Of a stretch of 34,810 bases of DNA, positions 7,879 to 15,315 are shown one piece after another. The stretch is from positions 1-34,810 of the forward strand of contig NZ_JAUWQB010000033.1 in the NCBI RefSeq assembly GCF_030611305.1, given 5' to 3'. Every line of letters begins with the position of its first letter. Within the stretch, counting starts at the first letter, position 1. The stretch is from Desulfobacula sp. Its GTDB lineage: Bacteria; Desulfobacterota; Desulfobacteria; Desulfobacterales; Desulfobacteraceae. The translations under genes were made by a program, and so were the position numbers. Below the pieces are notes generated by a model. It saw only the letters and a list, made by a program, of their open reading frames with translations. It was not told the DNA's origin and did no database searches.

Positions 7879-10488
7879 TTAGCCTTTGTAAATTTTAACA
7901 GCAACAGAAGTTTCAATGTTTCCGGTGATGGGGTCATAGTGTCTCAAGTATGATGGAAGCAGCTTGCAGAAATTACTTCCCTTACCCTTGGCAATAGGTC
8001 TGCCATCAGCCCATAAACCACCTTGTCCGCAAACTCCAAGAACTTTTGGATGTTGAGCTTCCATTGTTTTTACAATACCGTTTTCCTTGGTTCCATATTT
8101 ATTTTCCATCCAGATAATATCGCCATCTTTGAATCCTTTTTCATCTGCCAGGCCTTTATTTAACGTAATTGTAAAAGTATAAGGACTCATCTGGCTGACT
8201 TCATCAATTAAAGGATTCTGGAATGTTGAGTTATTTGTGTGGAGAACATCACGATAAGAAAAAGCTAAAAGATCATACTCATCATCAAGTTCTTTGTGGG
8301 ATGTAGGCCAGAACCAGTTAGGTAACGGACCATATTGATCCATTTCCATTTCAAGTTCAAATCCGGTATCTTTCATGATTTTTTCAGCAGCTCTTCTGTC
8401 ATGAATTAAAAATTCCATATAAACCGGGCATCTTGTAGGCATATTCCATCTCCAATAGACATCTTCAATGGGTTTATGCCATGTTGCAAATCCCTGTTCC
8501 TGAATTTTTTCTTTATCATCCCCATAAACCCATGTCAGGACTCTTTCGCCAATTTCCTTCCAGGTCAGGACTTCGCCGGGTTTAAGTTGAAGCTTTTCAT
8601 CTGTAATACTGTAATAATTATTAAGGAGTTCATGATATTTGTCAAGAACACCAACACGGTTTGCAACATCCAGATAAACGTTCATGAAGTCTCGTGATTC
8701 ACCAATGGGTTTTGCAACAGGTTGTTGCAAATGAACATACCAGTCTTCATAGGATGGACTTCCATTGAAGAAAAAACTGTCAATTTCAGAAGACCAGGTA
8801 TCTTTTTCAAGATAAGAGGTATCAGGAAGGATTATATCACCTATGGCCTGGTCAGTTTCATTGACCCATATATCACTTAGTACAACAAAACAATCTTTAA
8901 AATTGTCCAGGGCAACGTCCCAGTCAGAATTACTTATAAGAAAATTCACTGCGATTCCAAAAATCATTTCAGGCTGGACTTTTTCAACACCAAATTTTTC
9001 CTGAATATAATCTTTTTCTTTAACATAGGGTATATGAGAAAGAGTGGAATGTGACCAGAATTCAACACATCCTGAATTGGTACATGGATAGCTTGGTGGA
9101 TGAACAGGCCATGGATCATGTGAATAAAATACTGAAGGAACAATAACGCCGTCTTTACCTACTTTAGGCATACGTTCGTATTGACCGCCAGGGTATTTGC
9201 GCCTGATAGATGGCCAACCCATTGTACCGCCAGGCACATCTTCAGCACCAACAAGCTGACTGATGAGATCTATTGAAGCAACCTGATGTATACCATTTGA
9301 ATGTCCCTGGGCACCACGGAAGGTTACAGATGATACTGGCCGGTAGGGAAATGTTTGTCCTTCTATTGTAATGGTGGATCCGATCTGGGCATTATCCACC
9401 CAGCCCTTTGCAACTTCAAGAATGGTTCCCACAGGAACGGTACTTATGTTGGATGCCCATTCCGGGGTGAATTGTTTTAAATGTTCTTTTAATGCCATAA
9501 AGCAGGGTCGGCATTTTTCGCCCTTATATTCATAGTCACCTTCAAGGGAAAAATCTTCAAACGCTATGGATTCATCATCAAATACTTTTATCTTTTTTGC
9601 TTTTTCATCAAACACAAGAGGCTTGTCAGTTTTTTCATCCCGAATAAAAGTTCCGTCTTCCCGTATCAGATAAACAAAGTTTGTTTTTGCTCTAAGATAA
9701 AGTTCGTCGATTTCTCCTCTGGTATTGAGGATATAGTTGGCTATGGCAAGTCCAACTGCAGTGTCAGTACCAGGTAAGATGGCAACCCATTGTGTAGCCT
9801 TACCACCTGCAAAGTTACCCATTGGATCAAAAACTATCTCTTTTATTCCGCGTCTTACACTATCGGCCCTCAGTCTTGCATTGATCAAGGCTGAATGTCC
9901 GGAACCGGTTCCTTTACTGGAACCCCATTTAAGAACATACTTTGTGTATCGCCAGTCCGGTGCTATTGACCATGCACCATGAATTAATCCACCCAGCATA
10001 TGAGCAGCATTACCGCAGTGCAGACTGCCGCCGCCAATGATAAAGTTACCATTGTTTGGTATGCCGAACGCCTTTGCATAGAAATAAAGATGATTATGAG
10101 GGCCATCACTTGCACGCATGGTCTGGTTTGTGAAGAGAATTTTATTTGGATTATCCTCCATAATCTTTTTCATTCTTGTGGATATCTCTTCAAGGGCCTC
10201 GTCCCATTCAATTTCTTTCCATTTAGGGTCAACACCAAAGCCTTTCTCAGAATTGGTTCGTCTCAATTGTTTTTTAATCCGATTGGGATCATGGTAGTAC
10301 ATCAGTCCTGCAATTCCCTTACCGCAAAGACCTGCTCCTGTCCCCCCCATGGTACTTTCTTTAATACCTTCAACTTTTACCGGCACACCGTTCACCACCC
10401 TAACTCTACAGGCACAGCCGCAGTAACACACGCCACAGGTGGTATTTACCCATTTGTCTTCCCAAATTTCATCTGTTTTATAGGTCAT
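7879..10488 (-). CDS. Molybdopterin oxidoreductase catalytic subunit (candidate PadB)
   Basis: Catalytic subunit of the DMSO-reductase superfamily, 869 residues. The N-terminal [4Fe-4S] site is C18-x2-C21-x3-C25 with C55 in LCGKG; two extra cysteines, C23 and C27, interleave. A cysteine in GGGSLHCGNAAHM (C158) is the likely Mo or W ligand. The C-terminal molydop-binding domain includes MSPYTFTITLNKGLADEKGF. There is no twin-arginine signal, which points to a cytoplasmic enzyme acting on a CoA ester or similar. The size agrees with the roughly 93-kDa subunit of phenylacetyl-CoA:acceptor oxidoreductase, and linkage to a four-subunit 2-oxoacid oxidoreductase supports phenylacetyl-CoA to phenylglyoxylate oxidation. 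Alternatives are other cytoplasmic molybdo- or tungsto-oxidoreductases of unknown substrate. Family is near certain, substrate moderate. Confidence 0.85.
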   Translation of the reverse strand: MTYKTDEIWEDKWVNTTCGVCYCGCACRVRVVNGVPVKVEGIKESTMGGTGAGLCGKGIAGLMYYHDPNRIKKQLRRTNSEKGFGVDPKWKEIEWDEALEEISTRMKKIMEDNPNKILFTNQTMRASDGPHNHLYFYAKAFGIPNNGNFIIGGGSLHCGNAAHMLGGLIHGAWSIAPDWRYTKYVLKWGSSKGTGSGHSALINARLRADSVRRGIKEIVFDPMGNFAGGKATQWVAILPGTDTAVGLAIANYILNTRGEIDELYLRAKTNFVYLIREDGTFIRDEKTDKPLVFDEKAKKIKVFDDESIAFEDFSLEGDYEYKGEKCRPCFMALKEHLKQFTPEWASNISTVPVGTILEVAKGWVDNAQIGSTITIEGQTFPYRPVSSVTFRGAQGHSNGIHQVASIDLISQLVGAEDVPGGTMGWPSIRRKYPGGQYERMPKVGKDGVIVPSVFYSHDPWPVHPPSYPCTNSGCVEFWSHSTLSHIPYVKEKDYIQEKFGVEKVQPEMIFGIAVNFLISNSDWDVALDNFKDCFVVLSDIWVNETDQAIGDIILPDTSYLEKDTWSSEIDSFFFNGSPSYEDWYVHLQQPVAKPIGESRDFMNVYLDVANRVGVLDKYHELLNNYYSITDEKLQLKPGEVLTWKEIGERVLTWVYGDDKEKIQEQGFATWHKPIEDVYWRWNMPTRCPVYMEFLIHDRRAAEKIMKDTGFELEMEMDQYGPLPNWFWPTSHKELDDEYDLLAFSYRDVLHTNNSTFQNPLIDEVSQMSPYTFTITLNKGLADEKGFKDGDIIWMENKYGTKENGIVKTMEAQHPKVLGVCGQGGLWADGRPIAKGKGSNFCKLLPSYLRHYDPITGNIETSVAVKIYKG

Positions 10489-10503
10489 TTTTCCCCCTGT
10501 TCG

Positions 10504-11160
10504 TTAATCAATATAATAGACTGCCGGTTCAGTACCGAATTCTTTTCTGAGTTGTTTACCCTTTTTCTCCATGATCAGACGGCTGATTTCACTGTCAGGA
10601 TCATCAAGATCACCAAAGACCCTTGCTCCGACCGGACAGGCAATTACGCAGGCAGGTGTCGCATCATCGTCAAGACCTGGCTCAAGACCTTTTTTAAGGC
10701 CTTCATCAAGTCTTTCCGAGCAGAAATTGCATTTGATAACCGTCCCCACTTTAAGCGGGTACAATTTTTCACCGATCAGTTCCATCTCGGTTTTACCCTG
10801 ACCTGGAAAATACTCCCTGTCTTTTACCTTCTGATCATAATAGGTTCTCTGCTGGTATGGACAACTCACAAGACAGGCCCTGCAGCCGACACATTTTTCA
10901 TCGTCAACAGCTACAATACCATCTTCCCTGATATAGGTCGCTCCTGTGGGACATGCTTCCACACAGGCAGCATCAGAGCAATGATTACAAAGAATCGGAT
11001 AAATCAACTTGCTGGATGATGGAAATTTTCCGGTTTCTCCGATAAGCACCCTGTTAAAGAATACTCTGGGAGGAAGAAAATGTTCCTCTTTACATGCAAT
11101 GGTGCAGCCCCAGCAAGCGATACACCTTTTTACGTCGATTACCATTCCCCATCTTGGCAT
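10504..11160 (-). CDS. Four-cluster ferredoxin subunit of the molybdoenzyme (candidate PadC)
   Basis: Electron-transfer subunit of the DmsB/PhsB/NrfC type, 218 residues. Four cysteine groups are visible: CIACWGCTIAC near the start, CNHCSDAACVEACP, CVGCRACLVSCP, and CNFC paired with CVIACP; this fits four [4Fe-4S] clusters. It would carry electrons from the molybdopterin subunit to the membrane anchor. The start was set at ATG 11160 (MPRWGMVIDV), which has AGGAGC at proper spacing; an upstream in-frame ATG at 11199 would add 13 residues unlike the family. It lies 15 bases before the catalytic gene and 57 bases after the gamma-subunit gene. Confidence 0.9.
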   Translation of the reverse strand: MPRWGMVIDVKRCIACWGCTIACKEEHFLPPRVFFNRVLIGETGKFPSSSKLIYPILCNHCSDAACVEACPTGATYIREDGIVAVDDEKCVGCRACLVSCPYQQRTYYDQKVKDREYFPGQGKTEMELIGEKLYPLKVGTVIKCNFCSERLDEGLKKGLEPGLDDDATPACVIACPVGARVFGDLDDPDSEISRLIMEKKGKQLRKEFGTEPAVYYID

Positions 11161-11217
11161 AACAGCTCCTTTATTAATATTAAAGTTATCCCCTATCAAT
11201 TTTTAAATATCGAAGTT

Positions 11218-11766
11218 TTAAAAATCAAATATTTTTACCTCTTCAAACCCTCTTTTTACACATACGATATTGGCTGAAAGTTTTTTATCGGAAAAATAAT
11301 CCTGCAGCGCATCGCAGCAGGGGTCTATTTCCAACAGGCCGGACATTTTTGCAAAGGCTCCCACAATCACGGTATTGGGTATGGGAAGACCAATTTCTTC
11401 CAAAGCGATTTTATTGGCATCAATAATCCCCAGTTTTTTAAGATTGTCATGGGAAACATTTACCGTGATGTCCGAATCATTCAACAGCATCATGCCGCCG
11501 GGCAGCAACCCATCGAAAACAGCCTCAGAATCTCTTTGGCTGGGATCAAGCACCACTAAAATATCCGGATTATAGATCTGTGTTTTCTCCCTGACAGGCT
11601 TATCTGAAAATCTGCCGAAAGCCGTAACAGGGGCTCCCCTTCTTTCAAACCCAAACATGGGAAAACTGGCACCGAATTGTCCTGTTCTGGCAAAAGCATT
11701 GGCAAGAATTTTAGATGTAGTCACAACCCCCTGCCCCCCTCTACCATGAAATCTGACTTCACTCAT
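11218..11766 (-). CDS. 2-oxoacid:acceptor oxidoreductase, gamma subunit
   Basis: Gamma domain of the pyruvate/2-oxoacid ferredoxin oxidoreductase family, 182 residues, the usual size for a separate subunit. It opens with VRFHGRGGQGVVTTSKILA, the family signature, and has FPMFGFERRGAPVTAFGRF, where the RRGAPV stretch is conserved. The subunit helps bind CoA and completes the oxidative decarboxylation complex. GGAGG precedes the ATG. In Azoarcus evansii phenylglyoxylate oxidoreductase a 24-kDa subunit corresponds to it (established family knowledge). It is 16 bases from the beta gene. Confidence 0.9.
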   Translation of the reverse strand: MSEVRFHGRGGQGVVTTSKILANAFARTGQFGASFPMFGFERRGAPVTAFGRFSDKPVREKTQIYNPDILVVLDPSQRDSEAVFDGLLPGGMMLLNDSDITVNVSHDNLKKLGIIDANKIALEEIGLPIPNTVIVGAFAKMSGLLEIDPCCDALQDYFSDKKLSANIVCVKRGFEEVKIFDF

Positions 11767-11782
11767 TTTAAAGTTTCCTCCT

Positions 11783-12742
11783 TTAATCTTCTACAGACTC
11801 GGGAATATGACATTCTGCTTCCAGTGTGCTCAGCCCGCCCAACATGCAGTATTCGTAATCCACATCATCCTGAAGGATCTGAAGATCTGCTTCATTCAAA
11901 TGAGCAAATTTTTTCATTAATTCCGTATAGGTTGATACAGGTTTGGGTTTTTTAACGGTTTTGGTCATTCTAATTTTGCCGTTTATGGCCTCCCAAAGCG
12001 GGAAATAGTTTGTTTTTACAGCCCTTCGACAGACCTCGATAGTATTTTCCGGGGCATAGCCCCATCCCGTGGTGCAGGGAGCAAAAACATGAAGAAAGGC
12101 AAAGCCTCTTTCTTTGGCTTCTTTCGCTTTTAACAATTTTTTGGCAAGATCGCCCAGGTCACTCAGTGTTGCCGTGGCTGCATAGGGGATCTTGTGCATG
12201 GCCATTTTCAGGGCCAAATTCATCCGTCGCAAATTTTTCCCTTTGGAAGCAGTTCCAAAAGGAGTGGTTGTCGTGCTCGCACCATAGGGAGTGGTAGCAC
12301 TTTTCTGGACACCCGTATTCATGTATCCTTCATTGTCATAACAGATATAAATAAAGGGTTCGTTTCTTTCTGCCGCCCCAGACAGGTTGCCAAACCCGAT
12401 ATCGGCTGCTGTTCCATCCCCGTTGAAACATACCACTGTATTCTTGATACCTGCTTTTCTATAATATCTGGCAAGACCTGTGGCATTTGCCGCAGCCCCG
12501 GTCATCAGCGTTCCAAAATACGAAAGTGTATGCCAGGACTGATTATTCTGTCCAAGGAGTACAGGCGCTGAACAGGATGGGGTACCCGTAATTACGATAT
12601 CATTTCCCAATACCTGGGGAATAAACCGCAATAATAATTCCAGACCGCAACCAGGGCAGAATGCCACGCCTTTTGAGAAGGGGTCCTCATGTTTGAGGTA
12701 ATCAAGTACTTTTGTCAGCTTGCCTTTCTTTTTTCCTGTCAT
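11783..12742 (-). CDS. 2-oxoacid:acceptor oxidoreductase, beta (TPP-binding) subunit
   Basis: Thiamine-pyrophosphate-binding subunit, 319 residues. FCPGCG (residues 28-33) begins a cluster- or TPP-associated region. The TPP/Mg motif runs from GDG (108-110) to N137 in CYDNEGYMNTG, the classic GDG-x(about 26)-N pattern with the YMNTG tail of the pyruvate/2-oxoacid oxidoreductase family. It oxidatively decarboxylates a 2-oxoacid to an acyl-CoA with ferredoxin-type electron output. The start is ATG 12742, one base after the alpha stop, preceded by GGGAGGG; the reading frame is open further upstream but overlaps alpha. Length and sequence do not separate pyruvate, branched-chain or phenylglyoxylate specificity. 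Confidence 0.92.
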   Translation of the reverse strand: MTGKKKGKLTKVLDYLKHEDPFSKGVAFCPGCGLELLLRFIPQVLGNDIVITGTPSCSAPVLLGQNNQSWHTLSYFGTLMTGAAANATGLARYYRKAGIKNTVVCFNGDGTAADIGFGNLSGAAERNEPFIYICYDNEGYMNTGVQKSATTPYGASTTTTPFGTASKGKNLRRMNLALKMAMHKIPYAATATLSDLGDLAKKLLKAKEAKERGFAFLHVFAPCTTGWGYAPENTIEVCRRAVKTNYFPLWEAINGKIRMTKTVKKPKPVSTYTELMKKFAHLNEADLQILQDDVDYEYCMLGGLSTLEAECHIPESVED

Positions 12743-12743
12743 A

Positions 12744-13982
12744 TTAAAGCCCTCCCTCTTCCTGGGCTTCAGGATATGAAACCCATGTGACTTCGCGGAC
12801 GTCTTTGCCCTCCGCCAGATCACAGGTTGCATCAATCATTTGTCCGATATTGGCTGTTGTGATATCGGTGTTGGCAATACCATCAATAAAACTGACCATT
12901 TTTGAACCGTCAAGTTGTGTTTCAAAGGCTTTTAACTCAGTATAAATGGGACCACCCTTAAATCCAAAACAAAGACTCCTGTCCACCACACCAATGGCTT
13001 TTTTACCTTTGAGAGCCTCAACCATTGCTTCACCGGGAAAGGGTCTGTACATTCTTATCTTTAAAAGACCGACCTTGACACCCGCATCTCTTTTCTCATC
13101 AATAACGGTTTTAATGGTGCCGCACATGGAACCTGAGCCGACCAGAACCACATCTGCATCATCCATTCGATATTCTTCAATCTGACCGCCGTAACTTCGG
13201 CCAAAAATCTCTTGAAACTCCTTATCTATCTGCTCAAATTTCGCTTTGGATCTCTCCATGGCAGACACATGCTTATGCCGAAGCTCAAGATACCCTCCAA
13301 GAATTCCATGTGTACCGCAGCCCAGTTTCCCTCCGGGTACAAGTTTCGTTCTTTCAGGCTGATCATTTAAAACAGATAAAAATCTGTCGACATCTTCCTG
13401 AAAGGGCACGTCTACTCCTTCGGACAGGTAAGATAGATAGAATCCGTCATAATGAACCATGACCGGCACCTGGATATCATAGTCCTCAGCAAGACGATAG
13501 GCCTGGAGAACTAGGTCAAGAACTTCCTGACAATCCTCGGCAATAAGGAAAATCCAGCCGGCATCCCTTGTGGAAATCATGTCCTGCTGGCCGCAAGATA
13601 CTGCTATAATTCCCGGTGTTTCGCGGTTGACATTCACCATGACCACGGGTGCTCTGGCACCGGCCGTTGCAAGAACCGCATCATACATAAAAACAAGTCC
13701 CCATGAAGACGTAGCAGTAAAGACTCTTCCACCTGCAAGGGAGGCTGCCATAACAGCGTTCATGGCAGAATTTTCACCTTCAACAGTAATCAGTTCGCAA
13801 TCCATTTCCCCGTTTGCATGAAATTTGGAAATCTGTTCAATTATCTCGGTTTGGGGTGTAATCGGGTATGCTGCCACCACATCCGGCCGGACAAGTTTTG
13901 CTCCGATCGCTGCTGCGGCATTTCCGGTTATCACCTTAATCTGTGAGCCCGCTTTAGCTTTGGCTTCTGCTTTTATATTCAT
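12744..13982 (-). CDS. 2-oxoacid:acceptor oxidoreductase, alpha subunit
   Basis: Alpha subunit (POR_N and POR core domains), 412 residues, which closes over TPP and contributes to substrate choice. The family signature AYPITPQTEIIEQ lies at about residues 38-50, and TVEGENSAMNAVMAASLAGGR follows. The C-terminal POR_II part has VLVGSGSMCGTIKTVID and GVVDRSLCFGFKGGP. The start was chosen at ATG 13982, with AGGGGGA upstream and 2 bases after the delta stop; upstream in-frame codons to 14051 overlap the delta gene and look non-native. Size is close to the 48-49 kDa subunits reported for phenylglyoxylate:acceptor oxidoreductase. Confidence 0.92.
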   Translation of the reverse strand: MNIKAEAKAKAGSQIKVITGNAAAAIGAKLVRPDVVAAYPITPQTEIIEQISKFHANGEMDCELITVEGENSAMNAVMAASLAGGRVFTATSSWGLVFMYDAVLATAGARAPVVMVNVNRETPGIIAVSCGQQDMISTRDAGWIFLIAEDCQEVLDLVLQAYRLAEDYDIQVPVMVHYDGFYLSYLSEGVDVPFQEDVDRFLSVLNDQPERTKLVPGGKLGCGTHGILGGYLELRHKHVSAMERSKAKFEQIDKEFQEIFGRSYGGQIEEYRMDDADVVLVGSGSMCGTIKTVIDEKRDAGVKVGLLKIRMYRPFPGEAMVEALKGKKAIGVVDRSLCFGFKGGPIYTELKAFETQLDGSKMVSFIDGIANTDITTANIGQMIDATCDLAEGKDVREVTWVSYPEAQEEGGL

Positions 13983-13984
13983 TT

Positions 13985-14266
13985 TTAAAAATCCCCCTCT
14001 GCTATCATGGAAATTGCATTTTTGGGACATTCTTTGGCACAGATCCCGCATCCTTTACAGAATGCCAGGTCAGGCGTGAAATGTGAGTTTTCAACCATCT
14101 CCATCACCTGGATGGGACAATAGATCGCACAAAAACCACAGAATATGCATGTATCCTTGTCAACGACCGGTCTTTTAGTCCGCCAATCCCCGGTATCAGA
14201 ACACATCAGGGGATCATTGGCATCCGACCATGGTCCTTCGTGCTTAAAAAATTTGTTTGGTGACAT
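13985..14266 (-). CDS. 2-oxoacid:acceptor oxidoreductase, delta (2[4Fe-4S] ferredoxin) subunit
   Basis: Ferredoxin-type subunit, 93 residues. Two cluster motifs are complete: C40-x2-C43-x2-C46-x3-C50-P and C70-x2-C73-x2-C76-x3-C80-P. An N-terminal arm of about 30 residues with GPWSDANDP is typical of the delta subunits of four-part 2-oxoacid oxidoreductases. It passes electrons from the TPP site to an external acceptor. It is the first gene of the seven-gene operon. A separate NAD-reactive flavoprotein, present as a fifth subunit in denitrifier phenylglyoxylate oxidoreductase, is absent here, so ferredoxin is the likelier acceptor. Confidence 0.93.
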   Translation of the reverse strand: MSPNKFFKHEGPWSDANDPLMCSDTGDWRTKRPVVDKDTCIFCGFCAIYCPIQVMEMVENSHFTPDLAFCKGCGICAKECPKNAISMIAEGDF

Positions 14267-14613
14267 ACAACCCTCTCCTTAGAAAATAAGATAACCCTTT
14301 ATGAAATATAGTCCTGCAATTGTATCTATTTCATAGCTATTAGATAGCGATAGTATAATTGCATTGTCAAGTAAAAATATATATTTTAATTAAAAGAAAT
14401 ATCAAAATTAAATAAGAAGAAGTGATAGTTATAGAATTTATGCGGGTTTCAAAATCTTTCAAATAGTTGATTAGTCAACTATCGTTATAAAAAATATTCT
14501 GCCTATGATTTACTGAAATAATCCATAAACAAATTTTCGCAAATGTTTAATTCGTTCTATAGCTTCAGGATAGCTTGAAATAAGCAGGTTTTTTGATTCT
14601 AAATTGCTTTGAT
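14267..14613. promoter_or_regulatory. Regulatory gap upstream of the oxidoreductase operon
   Basis: No gene seen. On the - strand TTGACA (14370-14365) is a good -35 box, but the matching -10 (TATCTA with an 18-base gap) is poor. The candidate operators are: GCTAT-TAG-ATAGC (14336-14348) overlapping that -10; TGCAATTGTA (14315-14324) inverted against TATAATTGCA (14354-14363); and ATAGTTGA-TTAG-TCAACTAT (14463-14482), a perfect 8-bp inverted repeat. The last could instead serve the two-component operon ending at 14614. No T-run terminator was found for that operon. Confidence 0.5.
14463..14482. repeat. Perfect inverted repeat, candidate operator
   Basis: ATAGTTGA (14463-14470), spacer TTAG, TCAACTAT (14475-14482). 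It lies in the gap between the two-component operon end and the oxidoreductase operon start, roughly 93 bases upstream of the TTGACA box. No T run follows, which argues against a terminator. TTGA and TCAA are four bases apart, whereas a classic CRP/FNR box has six between them. Confidence 0.5.
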
Positions 14614-15315
14614 TTAAGTCTCATACCGATACCCCACGCCATGAACAGTGGTGATAAGGGACGGGTTGGAAGGATCTGTTTCTATTTTTTTCCGAAGTTG
14701 TGCAATATGTTGGTCAAGGGTCCGGGTTGTGCCAAAATAATCAATCCCCCAGACAGCATTCAAAATATTATCCCGACTTAAGACTTCTCCCGGATGGTCA
14801 TGAAAATGCCTTATCAGCTTAAGTTCTCTTTCCGAAAGATCAATGTTCCTGCTCTGCCAGGACAGCTTAAAGGTTTTAGAGTTTACTTTAAATTTACCAA
14901 ACATGAATGTGCTCTGGACCGGCTCTTTTTTTGCCTTTGCCTGCCTTTTTGACCTGCGAAGCAAGGCGGATATCCTTGCAAGAAGTTCATGAACACCAAA
15001 GGGTTTAGTCATATAATCATCCGCTCCAAGCTGAAGCCCAACGACCTTATCGATTTCCTCACCTTTGGCCGTCAGCATAATAATGGGAACATCTTCATTT
15101 ATTGCCCTGATCTCCCGGCAGACATCATATCCGCTTTTTTCAGGCATCATTATATCGAGGAGAACCAGATCAAAAGAATCTTTTTTAAACAATTCCAAAG
15201 CCGCTTTACCATCTTTGGCTTCGGCTACCCGATAATTTTCGCTTTCAAAAGTATCCACAAGCCCCATCCTGATATTTATATCATCTTCTGCCACAAGAAT
15301 TTTAATGTGCGTCAT
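14614..15315 (-). CDS. OmpR/PhoB-family response regulator
   Basis: Two-domain transcription regulator, 233 residues. The receiver domain (about 1-120) has D11/D12, the phosphoacceptor D54 in LVLLDIMMP, T82 and K104 in MTKPF, all in place. The C-terminal winged helix (about 135-233) shows LSERELKLIRHF, LDQHIAQLRKKIE and the VHGVGYRYE ending. Its start overlaps the kinase gene by 14 bases, so the two are a cognate pair translated together. Probable targets include its own operon: three GTAAA repeats at 11-bp period lie upstream of the first gene of the unit. Confidence 0.95.
   Translation of the reverse strand: MTHIKILVAEDDINIRMGLVDTFESENYRVAEAKDGKAALELFKKDSFDLVLLDIMMPEKSGYDVCREIRAINEDVPIIMLTAKGEEIDKVVGLQLGADDYMTKPFGVHELLARISALLRRSKRQAKAKKEPVQSTFMFGKFKVNSKTFKLSWQSRNIDLSERELKLIRHFHDHPGEVLSRDNILNAVWGIDYFGTTRTLDQHIAQLRKKIETDPSNPSLITTVHGVGYRYET

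Noticed and set aside
10000-11019. Long + strand open frame of 339 codons antisense to the molybdoenzyme genes
   Set aside because: It runs across two well-supported - strand genes, has no ribosome site, and its composition is what the complementary strand of cysteine-rich coding sequence gives.
12743-12835. Longer beta-subunit start overlapping the alpha gene
   Set aside because: The extra 31 residues are an out-of-frame reading of alpha; ATG 12742 has GGGAGGG and sits one base after the alpha stop.
14463-14482. FNR/CRP-type box
   Set aside because: The classic box has TTGA and TCAA six bases apart; here they are four apart, so the spacing is wrong.
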